Source: B46-G9 sp964548365 (GTDB taxonomy: Bacteria > Desulfobacterota > DSM-4660 > Desulfatiglandales > Desulfatiglandaceae). Taken from it: 39,698 nt of DNA. A program made the translations under genes and the position numbers. How positions within the stretch are numbered: position 1 is the stretch's first letter; every line of letters starts with the position of its first letter. The DNA is taken from the NCBI GenBank assembly GCA_964548365.1, contig CAZJRD010000030.1:1-39698 (forward strand). The letters run 5' to 3'. Below the pieces are notes generated by a model. The model was not told the origin of the DNA. It saw only the letters and a program-made list of their open reading frames with translations, and did no database searches. Below are positions 8,204 through 15,789 of this stretch, piece after piece.

Positions 8204-8662
8204 ATGCAGCCAGCGCTCAATACGTACAACAAGGTATATGTAGAGACGAGCACCAACAGAATCAGGATGCTTCTGGACCTGTATGAAGGTGCCATCCGCT
8301 TTGTTGAATTTGCTGAAAAGGTCATGGAGGCATACAATATCGCGAAGAAAGGTGAATATATCTCTCGTGCCATCGCCATTATCGGGGAACTGGACAATGC
8401 CCTTGACCGGAAGACAGGTGGCGAGATCGTCCGCAATCTTTCGAGCCTTTACGAATACATGATTCGGCGATTGACAGAAGCAAACCGCAGAAGCAATGCC
8501 CTTGCGCTCAGAGAGGTGAAGTGGCTCCTTGAAGGCCTGCTGGATACGTGGGAACAGGCGGCCCAACAATTGCCTGATACGGATACGCCAGATCTGCCGG
8601 GGGAAAATGGAATGGTTTCATATTCTGGCAAACAATATGGTGGAATCCATGTCGCATCATGA
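8204..8662 (+). CDS. fliS: Flagellin-specific export chaperone FliS
   Basis: This 152-residue protein has the FliS hallmarks: NTYNKVYVETSTNRIRMLLDLYEGAIRF at the N terminus, then the NIAKKGEYISRAIAIIGELDNAL helix and IVRNLSSLYEYMIRRLTEAN. FliS binds the C-terminal helices of flagellin in the cytoplasm, prevents polymerisation and delivers it to FlhA. The last 30 or so residues (from DTDTPDLPG) extend beyond the usual four-helix core. Their coding sequence overlaps the start of the next ORF by 14 bp, suggesting coupled translation. Confidence 0.95.
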   Translation: MQPALNTYNKVYVETSTNRIRMLLDLYEGAIRFVEFAEKVMEAYNIAKKGEYISRAIAIIGELDNALDRKTGGEIVRNLSSLYEYMIRRLTEANRRSNALALREVKWLLEGLLDTWEQAAQQLPDTDTPDLPGENGMVSYSGKQYGGIHVAS

Positions 8663-8960
8663 GCTTGAAAAAGACATAGAAGTGTTCAGGAAGACGAGTG
8701 AAGGTCTCGTAGTACTGCTGCAAAAAGGAGATCTGGTGGGAATTGATGCCCTGGCCCGGGCACACGATGCGTCCTTTCGGCGTCTGGTTGAGCATGGCAC
8801 TTTCACAAACCCTGATGACCTTCAAATGCTGGTTGACCTGAAAGAGGCCGTTGACCGGACACGGAAGTCCCTGGAAGAAGGCAAGGAACGGCTTTTTGCA
8901 AAAATCGTTTCATCAAAGAAAAGACGGCAGTGCCTGAAGGCCTATGGAAATGATTCATGA
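8649..8960 (+). CDS. Small helical protein in the fliT position (FliT-like)
   Basis: From the ATG at 8649 this encodes 103 residues. The start is preceded by GGTGGA at good spacing. Two in-frame ATGs further upstream (8529, 8637) lack a ribosome site and lie inside fliS. The product is short and charged, likely a helical hairpin (LEKDIEVFRKTSEGLVVLLQ, then LVDLKEAVDRTRKSLEEGKE), as in the FliT/FlgN class of export chaperones, which sit directly behind fliS in many species. Sequence similarity to FliT itself is not clear to me, so this rests on position and fold expectation. Its stop codon (GATTCATGA) falls at the edge of a GAGTCAG repeat patch. Confidence 0.7.
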   Translation: MSHHELEKDIEVFRKTSEGLVVLLQKGDLVGIDALARAHDASFRRLVEHGTFTNPDDLQMLVDLKEAVDRTRKSLEEGKERLFAKIVSSKKRRQCLKAYGNDS

Positions 8961-8967
8961 GTTATGT

Positions 8968-9196
8968 GAGTCAGGAGTCAGGAGTCAGGAGTCTAAATAG
9001 TCGACCCTGAAAAACAGGGAAATAGGCCCTAGGATGCGATTTTTGGTGAGATTGAAAGGTGAAAGGCTAAAGGCTAGAACGGAAGGAGTTCGCTTTATTG
9101 AAACAGGCAAACCGGCTCAACGGGCCAACGGACTCAACCTGTAACCGTGAGGAAAGGGTTTTACTAACAGTCTAACAGCCTACAATCTAAACAACC
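8968..9196. repeat. Composite intergenic repeat, copy 1 (inverted relative to copies 2 and 3)
   Basis: This gap is a mosaic of short degenerate tandem repeats. There are three exact GAGTCAG heptads plus a fourth variant (8968-8995), then AAAGGCT-type units (9053-9076), CAACGGGCCAACGGACTCAA-type units (9091-9139) and a CTAACAG/CTACAAT block (9151-9196). The reverse complement of 9091-9139 matches 19503-19550 and about 36584-36632. The reverse complement of 9151-9196 matches 36529-36575 with only a few differences. The patch fills nearly all of the gap before flaG. Confidence 0.8.
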
Positions 9197-9214
9197 TTCA
9201 AGAGGTGACATAAA

Positions 9215-9571
9215 ATGGGAATAGAAGCGGTTAATACGGCAAGACTTCCGAGCCCGCTTCCGGCAAACGTATTTACGGGAAATGGGGCACGGAATACCCG
9301 GTCTACCCGAACAGAGAAAGCCCCGGGACAACTGCCGGTATCCAATACACCCATTTCCGAGGCTGTTATGAAGGCCTTGAACAATGATATGAAAGCACTC
9401 CACCGTGTTGGGCTTCAATTCTCCGTGCACGAGGATACAGGGCAAACCGTGGTGCGCGTGGTGGACAAGGATACCGGGAAATTGATCAGGCAGATTCCGC
9501 CCCAGGAATTGCTTGACCTGGCGGCCAAGCTGGAAGATATGATGGGGATGCTGTTCGACAAGCAAGTATGA
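9215..9571 (+). CDS. flaG: Flagellar protein FlaG
   Basis: This 118-residue protein has a variable N-terminal half and a conserved FlaG domain from about residue 50. The domain includes LQFSVHEDTGQTVVRVVDKD, then LIRQIPPQELLDLAAKL and a hydrophobic C-terminal helix. FlaG proteins influence filament length; their exact mechanism is not settled. The start follows AAGAGGTGAC. It usually lies just before fliD; here it lies after the fliD-fliS block and is separated from it by a 230-bp repeat patch, so co-transcription is uncertain. No promoter was recognised in the repeat. Confidence 0.92.
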   Translation: MGIEAVNTARLPSPLPANVFTGNGARNTRSTRTEKAPGQLPVSNTPISEAVMKALNNDMKALHRVGLQFSVHEDTGQTVVRVVDKDTGKLIRQIPPQELLDLAAKLEDMMGMLFDKQV

Positions 9572-9595
9572 TGGGGAAAGTTGGAGGACTGGTTG

Positions 9596-9958
9596 ATGAC
9601 CGAAAAAAATATTCTCTTTATTGATGACAATACGAATATCCTGAATTCCTATAGCCGGGCACTCAGAAAAAATCCATGGAAACTCTTTTTCGCAGCATCC
9701 GGACCCGATGCCCTGGGTCTGTTGCAAAAGCATTCCATGGACGTTGTGGTTACAGACATCAAAATGCCCGAGATGCATGGGATAGAGTTGATATCGAAGA
9801 TCAGGAAAAAATTCAAAACAATACCAATCATCGTCATTTCAGGATATCCGAGAATAAAGGATGATCCTGAATTGAAATTTCATGCAGTCACGGCTTTTCT
9901 GGAAAAGCCCGTTGATGTTGATGTCTTGCAAAAAACATTGGTATCGCTCTCGAAATAA
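9596..9958 (+). CDS. Stand-alone response-regulator receiver protein (CheY-like)
   Basis: This is a receiver domain of 120 residues with no output domain. It has the acidic pair in LFIDDN, the phospho-acceptor Asp in VVVTDIKMPEMHG, the conserved Ser in VISGYP and the Lys in LEKPVD. The ATG at 9596 has GGAGG 8 nt upstream; an in-frame TTG at 9581 lies before the Shine-Dalgarno and is rejected. It follows flaG by 24 bp, so the two are probably co-transcribed. It could act on the flagellar switch or be part of a phosphorelay. The IKMPxMHG and SGYP motifs are closer to two-component regulators than to chemotaxis CheY. No kinase gene is adjacent. Confidence 0.85.
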   Translation: MTEKNILFIDDNTNILNSYSRALRKNPWKLFFAASGPDALGLLQKHSMDVVVTDIKMPEMHGIELISKIRKKFKTIPIIVISGYPRIKDDPELKFHAVTAFLEKPVDVDVLQKTLVSLSK

Positions 9959-10009
9959 GGGACAAGCTTCGTTCAAGATATCCCCGTCTCCCCAACACAG
10001 CCTACGCAT

Positions 10010-10082
10010 GGTCGCGACCGGGAGGTCGCGATCCTACAGAGATCAATGGTAAAACGTGCTGTAGAAGCAACGTCCACGTTGC
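10010..10082. repeat. REP-like palindrome plus hairpin between convergent genes
   Basis: GGTCGCGACC (10010-10019) and GGTCGCGATC (10024-10033) can pair around GGGA, and GCAACGT/ACGTTGC (10067-10073 and 10076-10082) form a tight 7-bp hairpin. They lie between the receiver gene (+) and fliW (-), which converge. The structures may end transcription from both sides, although no T tract is present. Confidence 0.5.
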
Positions 10083-10105
10083 AAACGGGAAAAAATGGTG
10101 GGAGG

Positions 10106-10540
10106 CTAAAGAACAGGCTGTTTGTGGGAATAGGGGCTCCCGGTGATCACCATCTGGGTGGCCTCTTTTTTCTTGCTATTGATGACCAGCGGGCCGATGA
10201 GATTGGCGGTAATTTTCTCCGGGATTCCTTCGGAGGCGTTCACAATGGCATATATTGCCAGGTCTTCTTCCCTGCCACTATTCCACGACATCTCTCTCAG
10301 AACCGCTTTCAGGTCCACCGCATAATCCGGTTCGAACAGATTCGGATTGATGATCACAAAGGCCAGGCCGGGATCGTCCACGCACTGGTACCAGAGGAAC
10401 GGCCGGGTCTCTTCCCGGTCCAGGATGACAAACCGATGCGTTTCCGGGAACCCCGGCATGCCGGTTGGCATGGTGATTACCCTTTCCTCATCAATTTCAA
10501 CCTGGCCAAAATCTCTCGTTTCCAGTTTCAAGGCATTCAT
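10106..10540 (-). CDS. fliW: Flagellar assembly factor FliW
   Basis: FliW has about 144 residues with the conserved core FGQVEIDEERVITMPTGMPGFPE at the start, FVILDREETRPFLWYQCVDDPGLAFVIINP in the middle, and ANLIGPLVIN near the C terminus. FliW binds flagellin or CsrA alternately. When flagellin is exported, FliW releases it and sequesters CsrA, freeing flagellin translation. Here it follows csrA and flgL in the same direction, the standard partner arrangement. A longer reading from a GTG at 10555 exists, but that codon lies in a dispersed CGCAGAGAC repeat. The ATG at 10540 directly abuts GAGAGG, so a TTG three codons further on is also possible. Confidence 0.94.
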   Translation of the reverse strand: MNALKLETRDFGQVEIDEERVITMPTGMPGFPETHRFVILDREETRPFLWYQCVDDPGLAFVIINPNLFEPDYAVDLKAVLREMSWNSGREEDLAIYAIVNASEGIPEKITANLIGPLVINSKKKEATQMVITGSPYSHKQPVL

Positions 10541-10553
10541 CCTCTCGTTTTTC

Positions 10554-10585
10554 ACCGCAGAGACGCTAAGTGCGCAGAGACTGCT
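10554..10585. repeat. CGCAGAGAC-type dispersed repeat, fliW-csrA gap
   Basis: The segment reads CACCGCAGAGACGCTAAG followed by TGCGCAGAGAC. It is the same phrase as two further copies in the csrA-flgL gap. Such 'accgcagagacgc' repeats occur between genes in many environmental genomes and carry no known function. Confidence 0.6.
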
Positions 10586-10601
10586 TTTTCTTTTGCTGCC
10601 A

Positions 10602-10847
10602 CTACTTCTTTGCTCGGTCTTCTAGGTTGAAAAGGCTTGCGGCCCCCACAAACGCCGAGGCCTGTCCTCTCGATGACCGGATATTTTCGTCTTTTATCTT
10701 CTCATATACTTCCTGGCGTAGTACACGCACGTTCTGCGGGGCATCTATCCCCAGCTTTACCTGCATCCCTTCAACACCGATGACCTTTATGACGATATCA
10801 TCGCCGATATTGATACATTCGTCGACCTTCCTGGTCAGTACAAGCAT
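10602..10847 (-). CDS. csrA: Carbon storage regulator CsrA (translational repressor)
   Basis: This 81-residue protein starts MLVLTRKVDECINIGDDI and has the RNA-binding beta strands VKLGIDAPQNVRVLRQEVYEKI, an almost canonical CsrA. The ATG at 10847 is preceded by GGAGGG; the longer ORF start at 10865 lies upstream of that Shine-Dalgarno and is rejected. The C-terminal 20 residues (after DENIRSS) are an extension beyond the minimal about 61-residue core. CsrA binds GGA motifs in 5' leaders and blocks translation. The likely target is the flagellin leader in this window, counteracted by FliW. It lies between fliW and flgL, and the CGCAGAGAC repeats flank it on both sides. Confidence 0.96.
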   Translation of the reverse strand: MLVLTRKVDECINIGDDIVIKVIGVEGMQVKLGIDAPQNVRVLRQEVYEKIKDENIRSSRGQASAFVGAASLFNLEDRAKK

Positions 10848-10876
10848 AGATGCCCTCCATGGCAAGACTGATGATT

Positions 10877-10997
10877 TACACCGCAGAGACGCGGAGATCG
10901 CAGAGGACTTCTTTACCCTGGTGGCTCATATAACTTATTGACAATACTTATAATTTTCAAAAGTTTTTCTCTGCTTCCTCTGCGTCTCCGCGTTGAT
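10877..10997. repeat. Inverted pair of CGCAGAGAC-type repeats, csrA-flgL gap
   Basis: The segment 10877-10907 (ACCGCAGAGACGCGGAGATC...) and the reverse complement of 10965-10997 (ACGCGGAGACGCAGAGGA...) are near-identical. They form an imperfect inverted repeat around about 60 bp of AT-rich DNA. No clear promoter for csrA was recognised in that AT-rich centre. Confidence 0.6.
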
Positions 10998-11007
10998 AGC
11001 ATTCATT

Positions 11008-11913
11008 CTATAAATAATCGACAAGGCTCATGCTCATGACCTTGGCGGATGAAGCAAGGGCCGCCTGATAAGCCGTTTCCCTTGATTGCACATCTGATAT
11101 GGCCGCCAGGATGTCCGCGTCTTCAAGCTGGGACCTTCTTTCCGTGTATGTCAGTTTGAGGTCCTCCAGGATCTTTTCTTTGACGTCCAGCCGGACCCCT
11201 TTTGTCCCGATTGCCGAGGTGGTGCTGATCATGTGATCCAGATCGGTATCCAGATCATCCATTGCCTGCTCAATACCGGCAACATTATTTGCTTCAAGGA
11301 AATTCTTGAAATCAATGAGGGCCTGGAAGATACCCCCTGGGCTTCCGTTCCCGAACACTGCCTCTCCGTCATGCCCCGCTTCGAGCGTGGTATTCTTTCC
11401 GATCTTGATGGTGAAGGGCGTGTCATTTCCGGAATAGGTCACGCCGGTTGGATTCCCGCTTCCATCACGCACGATCTCAAAGGGCTTGGTGTCTGTTTTC
11501 GTACCCGCAAAGATATATTGCCCGTTGACCTGGCTGTTTCCCAGGGACACGATCTGCTCAAGGGCCCCTTCAACCTGTGCTGCCGCCGCGGCCCGCTCGC
11601 TTGCCCCCACCGTCCCATTGGCCATCTGGACAGCAAGCGTCTTCATGTCCGTAATCAGGTCCTTCACGCTGCTCAGCGCGGTTTCCCCTCCGTCAAGCCA
11701 ATTCCTTGCCGTCGAAACATTCCGGCCCAATTGATCGATATTCGCGAGTGATTCCCGCAGGCTCAGAACCTGAACCAAACCGGTGGGATCATCTGAAAGG
11801 TTATTGATCCGTTTTCCACTCGCAACGATCTCGTTGGCCTTGACCAAATCCTCCGCTCTTTGCGCCAGATGGTATTTGATCGCCTCATAGGTGCTCTGGT
11901 TGGTGACTCGCAT
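11008..11913 (-). CDS. flgL: Flagellar hook-filament junction protein FlgL
   Basis: This 301-residue, flagellin-related protein has an N terminus MRVTNQSTYEAIKYHL and the motif VASGKRINNLSDDPTGL typical of FlgL. It also has YIFAGTKTDTKPF in the middle, where flagellar junction proteins have an F(A/S)G motif, and a C-terminal helix ending SLVDYL. FlgL forms the second junction ring between FlgK and the filament. The ATG at 11913 has a G-rich ribosome site (TTGGGGGGT); the ORF extends 12 bases further up without one. It follows flgK by 44 bp, a gap holding a small GACTCC-type repeat. FliC was rejected because of the SDDP signature and the position behind flgK. Confidence 0.95.
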   Translation of the reverse strand: MRVTNQSTYEAIKYHLAQRAEDLVKANEIVASGKRINNLSDDPTGLVQVLSLRESLANIDQLGRNVSTARNWLDGGETALSSVKDLITDMKTLAVQMANGTVGASERAAAAAQVEGALEQIVSLGNSQVNGQYIFAGTKTDTKPFEIVRDGSGNPTGVTYSGNDTPFTIKIGKNTTLEAGHDGEAVFGNGSPGGIFQALIDFKNFLEANNVAGIEQAMDDLDTDLDHMISTTSAIGTKGVRLDVKEKILEDLKLTYTERRSQLEDADILAAISDVQSRETAYQAALASSAKVMSMSLVDYL

Positions 11914-11957
11914 AATACCCCCCAAGTTTAGTCATGACTCCAGACACTTAACTCCAT

Positions 11958-13670
11958 TTATTTCACTTCCAGCAGTGTCTGATACATTTCGTCTGCGGTG
12001 CTGATAAGCTTTGCAGCCGCGGCATATGCATGCTGAAATTTGATCAGGTCTGTCATCTCCTCATCAAGAGATACCGCCGAAATATTGTTTCTCGTCTCTT
12101 TCAGCTTGCTCAAAATCACGTCGTTATATTCCCTGGTCCTGGTGATACTCTGACTCTTGATCCCTATGGAGCCTTCCAGGCTTGCCAGGTAATTGTCCAG
12201 GGTATCATTTAATCCTGCGGCGTCCTGGTATTGAAGTCCGGCCATATCCAGGGCATTGCTGTTATCGCCCGCCGCCATTTCACCTGCCGCACCCACATGG
12301 CCTGCGGCGATGAGATTCTTGTTCGCCGCCAGAGCGGAATTCATGGACATGCTGACTGCGTCTCCGCCATCAAAAAAAGTGTTGAGGCCGAGCGCGGACA
12401 GGGCGCCACTCGTATCATTGGAGAAGGCGAAAGAATACCCGGAAGCGCCATGAATCTCCAGTTTTCCATCTGTCGTTACGCTTGCAGTAATGTTCCCCCC
12501 GGCAACACCGTTGAGGGTGCTTTGGAGGCTGTTCACAGTGGTCGTTGTTGGATCCACGGTGACCTGCAATGAGCCATTCGATCCTCCCAGGTCAACCACA
12601 TTGCCCGCCGGATCATATACCCAGAATGTAAAACCGCCGTTTGTGATCCGGTCCTGGAAGTCCAGCCCGGAACTCTGGAGGGCTGCACCGGGATTCGCCG
12701 CGCCATAGGAACCTGTCACATCGGTCATTCCCTCCAAACCCACGCCCTGAGCATGAATATTGTTGACCTCCCAGATAAGCGAGCTGGAGAGGAGATTCAA
12801 TTTATCATTGTATTCCGGGAGGATGGTGTCCCGCATTTCCAGCCAGCCTCCCATCTTTCCCCCGGCGATTGTATCCGTGATATCCACGTCCCCCCCGCCG
12901 GAACTCTCCCAGTTAACTGCGTTGCCGTCGAAACTCAGGGAATAGCTCTCCGCCTTGCTTACCAGCACGTTCCCCTTTCCCGTGGTCACGGTCATGGTAT
13001 TGTCCGGATTCACATAGTAGGAGATATCCAGGTATTCGGAGAGCTGGTTAACCAGGTGTTGCCGTTGATCAAGCAGGTCATTGGCATCTCCTGTTACACT
13101 CATGGCGACGATCTGCTCGTTCAAGTCCGCAATCTTCCCGGTTATCTCATTGATAGTCCCGACACCGGCATCGAGCGAGAGGTTCAACTCCCGGTGGACC
13201 TGATCAATATCCGCTGAAATATCACGAAAGGCCTGGCAGAGGAGGGCGCCCCGTTCAAAGAGCGCGCTCCTTTCCGCGTCACCCGAGGGATTGTTGGCCA
13301 CATCATTCCATGCATTCCAGAAATCGGCCATCTGGCCGGTCAGGCTTCTCCCGGAATTTTCATTAAAAATGCCCTCAAGAACCTTTAAGTAGAGTTCTTC
13401 TTCCGAAGTGGCTGAAAGGTCAGACTGACGTTGCTGCAGCGTGTTTTCAATAAACGCATCTGAGTTTCTCTGCACGGAAGTTACATCAACACCTCTCCCA
13501 ATGGTCATTCCCTCATACGCCGCAGGTCTCATGGCCTGGAGATTTGCCACCTGGCGTGAATAATCAGGGGTGTTCACGTTGGCCACATTGTGACTCACCA
13601 CATCCATGGCAAGTTGCTGGGCCATAAGGGCCCCTTTTGCTGTATTGAGGAGAAGAGTAATACCACTCAT
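11958..13670 (-). CDS. flgK: Flagellar hook-associated protein FlgK
   Basis: This 570-residue protein opens MSGITLLLNTAKGALMAQQLAMD and continues SHNVANVNTPDYSRQV, the rod/hook/HAP N-terminal signature. It ends with YNDVILSKLKETRNNISAVSLDEEMTDLIKFQHAYAAAAKLI, the matching C-terminal helix. FlgK is the first junction ring at the hook tip. The length is normal for the family. The start has GAGAGG upstream and lies 3 bp after the flgN stop, so the pair is co-translated in the order chaperone-substrate. Confidence 0.97.
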   Translation of the reverse strand: MSGITLLLNTAKGALMAQQLAMDVVSHNVANVNTPDYSRQVANLQAMRPAAYEGMTIGRGVDVTSVQRNSDAFIENTLQQRQSDLSATSEEELYLKVLEGIFNENSGRSLTGQMADFWNAWNDVANNPSGDAERSALFERGALLCQAFRDISADIDQVHRELNLSLDAGVGTINEITGKIADLNEQIVAMSVTGDANDLLDQRQHLVNQLSEYLDISYYVNPDNTMTVTTGKGNVLVSKAESYSLSFDGNAVNWESSGGGDVDITDTIAGGKMGGWLEMRDTILPEYNDKLNLLSSSLIWEVNNIHAQGVGLEGMTDVTGSYGAANPGAALQSSGLDFQDRITNGGFTFWVYDPAGNVVDLGGSNGSLQVTVDPTTTTVNSLQSTLNGVAGGNITASVTTDGKLEIHGASGYSFAFSNDTSGALSALGLNTFFDGGDAVSMSMNSALAANKNLIAAGHVGAAGEMAAGDNSNALDMAGLQYQDAAGLNDTLDNYLASLEGSIGIKSQSITRTREYNDVILSKLKETRNNISAVSLDEEMTDLIKFQHAYAAAAKLISTADEMYQTLLEVK

Positions 13671-13673
13671 AAC

Positions 13674-14144
13674 TTACACCTCTCTGTGGTAGATTCTGGG
13701 TCCGTTTGCTTCCTGTGGTTTTCTCAGGTGTTCGTATCCCTGCTCCTGGGCCCCGCCTTTTGCGATAATGCCCACCAGTTCATCAAAAAAACCAAGGGTA
13801 TCCTGAATGAATGACAGGTTTTCTTTCAGCCGGGTCTGGATATCCTCCTTCAGCAGGGCTGTCTGTTTGCTGAGTTCGCTGAACCAGGGCCATTTTTTCA
13901 GCGCAGTGGTACGAGGGTTCTCCGGTGAACATTCGAAACACTGATTCAGGAGACACTTGAACTCATTCCCAAGCTTTTCGATACCCACAACCAGGGTGTT
14001 CTTTTTCTCCATCAGTTCCCAGAGCTGATCCACATCCACCTGGATAAGGCTCTCACGCTCCATTTCCAGGCAATCCCGCAGATCTTCCAGGAGGCTCACC
14101 TGCCTGTGATAAGTATTCTGAATTCCAATTTCAGTTGCTTCCAC
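13674..14144 (-). CDS. flgN: FlgN-family export chaperone for FlgK/FlgL
   Basis: This 156-residue, helix-rich protein has QVSLLEDLRDCLEMERESLIQVDVDQLWELMEKKNTLV in its first part, the FlgN pattern of a leucine/charged coiled coil ending in EKK. FlgN binds the C termini of FlgK and FlgL and hands them to the export gate. It begins with GTG behind GGGAGGG, and its stop lies directly before flgK. Sequence conservation of FlgN is low; context makes the call secure. In many relatives flgM precedes flgN, but only 93 bp separate this start from flgJ. Confidence 0.85.
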   Translation of the reverse strand: MEATEIGIQNTYHRQVSLLEDLRDCLEMERESLIQVDVDQLWELMEKKNTLVVGIEKLGNEFKCLLNQCFECSPENPRTTALKKWPWFSELSKQTALLKEDIQTRLKENLSFIQDTLGFFDELVGIIAKGGAQEQGYEHLRKPQEANGPRIYHREV

Positions 14145-14237
14145 CTTTTTCCCTCCCGACGCGGTCTCGTCCCTTCGCGGTGAACGGTTCCTATGGGTTT
14201 TATCGACAATATCGTCCCATAACTGAAACCTTCCCGC

Positions 14238-14612
14238 CTATTTTACCGGGTCTTTCGTCCTTTCCGGAGACGGTGAATCCCCTGCGGCTTTTGTCCCGCC
14301 GGCCTCCTGACCCTGGGACGGACTCACATGTCCTTTCAGTTGATCATAAAGGAGTTTTGCCAGGCTGTTGGGGCCCAAATCGGCCATATTCTTTGATATC
14401 TCCATGTCAAAGAGAGACTGGTAGATTTCTTCACCCTGGCCTCCATGCATGAGATCACATTTATCGATGGTCTTCCGCATGCTCCTCAAAAGCTGGTACG
14501 TCAGCAGGGATTCAAAGTCCTTGCAGGCCTTTTTGAGCTTTCGGTCGCGCTGGCCTCCGTCAGCCTGCTCAGGGAGATAATTTTTCGTGTTTATGTTTAT
14601 GTTGTGGCTCAC
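14238..14612 (-). CDS. flgJ: Rod-binding protein, FlgJ N-terminal-type (no muramidase domain)
   Basis: This is about 124 residues with the rod-binding core LKKACKDFESLLTYQLLRSMRK, then GQGEEIYQSLFDMEIS and LGPNSLAKLLYDQL, found in FlgJ N-terminal domains. The C-terminal peptidoglycan hydrolase domain of enteric FlgJ is absent, as in most deltaproteobacteria, so another enzyme must open the wall. The GTG at 14612 was chosen because AAGGAG lies 9 nt upstream. The ORF can be read back to an ATG at 14654, but those residues (SHESGVWSKES...) are just a translated GAGTC repeat. The Shine-Dalgarno itself lies in that repeat patch. Confidence 0.88.
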   Translation of the reverse strand: MSHNININTKNYLPEQADGGQRDRKLKKACKDFESLLTYQLLRSMRKTIDKCDLMHGGQGEEIYQSLFDMEISKNMADLGPNSLAKLLYDQLKGHVSPSQGQEAGGTKAAGDSPSPERTKDPVK

Positions 14613-14659
14613 GACTCTTGACTCCTTACTCCAGACTCCCGACTCATGACTCATGACTC
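14612..14659. repeat. GAGTCNN heptad patch between flgI and flgJ
   Basis: On the minus strand the patch runs directly on from the flgI stop: GAGTCAT GAGTCAT GAGTCGG GAGTCTG GAGTAAG GAGTCAA GAGTCGT. This gives seven 7-bp units in register. The fifth and sixth units create the AAGGAG that serves flgJ. Short tandem heptanucleotide repeats of this general kind are known from cyanobacteria (STRR elements). Confidence 0.85.
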
Positions 14660-15778
14660 TTATATGATTTCCAAGTCCGCTTGCAATGCCCCCGCCGCCT
14701 TAATCGCCTGGAACACGGCAATCAGGTCTCTCGGGGAAACCCCGATTGCATTGAGGGCCTTGACCACTTCGCCCAGGCTTGTTCCCGCCGGCATAACAAT
14801 CAAACGCTTCTCTTCTTCTGCCACATTTACTTTGCTTTCGGGGGTTACCACCGTCTGGCCCTGGCTGAAAGGCGCGGGTTGACTCACGTTGGTGTTTTCC
14901 TTGATGGTCACGCTCAGGTTGCCGTGCGCTATGGCAACAGATGAAATGCGTACATCCTGCCCCATAACCACCGTGCCTGTCCGCTCATCCATGATGATCC
15001 TGGCCTTTGAATCCGGGTTAATATTGATCTGTTCCAGGGAGGCCATCATGCCCACCATATTTTTTCTCATTTTGTCCGGGACGTGGACCCTGATAGTGCC
15101 CGCGTCCGTGGAAAAGGCCAATTTCTGTCCCAGTGTTCCGTTGATGGCATCGGTGACCCGCATGGCCGTCGTGAAATCAGCTTCGTTAAGTGAAATGACC
15201 AGATCCTGCATTTTCGCAAAATGAAAGGGGATTTCCCGTTCTATGTTTGCGCCACCCGGGATACGGGCGACCGTCGGATGGTTTTTCTGGACTCCTCCCC
15301 CGGCTGCCCCTGAACTGGCAAAGCCCCCAACGATAAGGGGTCCCTGGGCCAGCGCATAGATCCTGTTGTCCACTCCACGCAGTGGGGTCAAAAGCAGGGT
15401 GCCCCCCTGCAGACTCTTTGCGTCCCCCACTGATGAAATAAGGACGTCAAGTTTACTTCCCTCCCTCCCGAAGGGGGGCAGATCCGCGGTCACCATCACT
15501 GCCGCCACATTGCTCACTTTCACGTCGTCAGGAAGGGAGTGAACCCCAAGATGTTCCAGCATGTTGACCAGAGACTGGACCGTGAAATCCGTTCCAGAAC
15601 CATCCCCGGTGCCGTTGAGCCCCACCACGAGGCCATACCCGATCAGCTGGTTGCTGCGAACACCTTTGAATGATGCGATATCCTTGATTCGCGCTGACCG
15701 GGCGGATCCCGCAAAAAATAGTACAACAAAAAGGGTGAAAACGCTCAGGGCTATGAAAGGGCAGTTTCGCTTTCTCAT
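14660..15778 (-). CDS. flgI: Flagellar P-ring protein FlgI
   Basis: This 372-residue protein has an N-terminal Sec signal peptide (hydrophobic FIALSVFTLFVVLFFAGSARS). It is followed by ARIKDIASFKGVRSNQLIGYGLVVGL and GTGDGSGTDFTVQSL, the P-ring signature. It ends in VSPRDLIAVFQAIKAAGALQADLEII, the usual FlgI C terminus. FlgI assembles the ring around the rod in the peptidoglycan layer and marks a diderm cell. The ATG at 15778 has GGAGGGAG just upstream; the ORF extends 17 codons further without support. It starts 11 bp after the flgH stop. Confidence 0.97.
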   Translation of the reverse strand: MRKRNCPFIALSVFTLFVVLFFAGSARSARIKDIASFKGVRSNQLIGYGLVVGLNGTGDGSGTDFTVQSLVNMLEHLGVHSLPDDVKVSNVAAVMVTADLPPFGREGSKLDVLISSVGDAKSLQGGTLLLTPLRGVDNRIYALAQGPLIVGGFASSGAAGGGVQKNHPTVARIPGGANIEREIPFHFAKMQDLVISLNEADFTTAMRVTDAINGTLGQKLAFSTDAGTIRVHVPDKMRKNMVGMMASLEQININPDSKARIIMDERTGTVVMGQDVRISSVAIAHGNLSVTIKENTNVSQPAPFSQGQTVVTPESKVNVAEEEKRLIVMPAGTSLGEVVKALNAIGVSPRDLIAVFQAIKAAGALQADLEII

Positions 15779-15789
15779 TATTCTCCCTC

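Noticed and set aside
8968..8998. Possible CRISPR array (GAGTCAG repeats)
   Set aside because: Units are 7 bp with no spacers and no cas genes are present; it is a simple tandem repeat.
10046..10630. Plus-strand ORF of 194 codons
   Set aside because: Antisense to fliW and part of csrA, both of which match strongly conserved families.
11008..11913. Second flagellin gene
   Set aside because: The SDDP motif, the MRVTNQ start and the place behind flgK identify FlgL instead.
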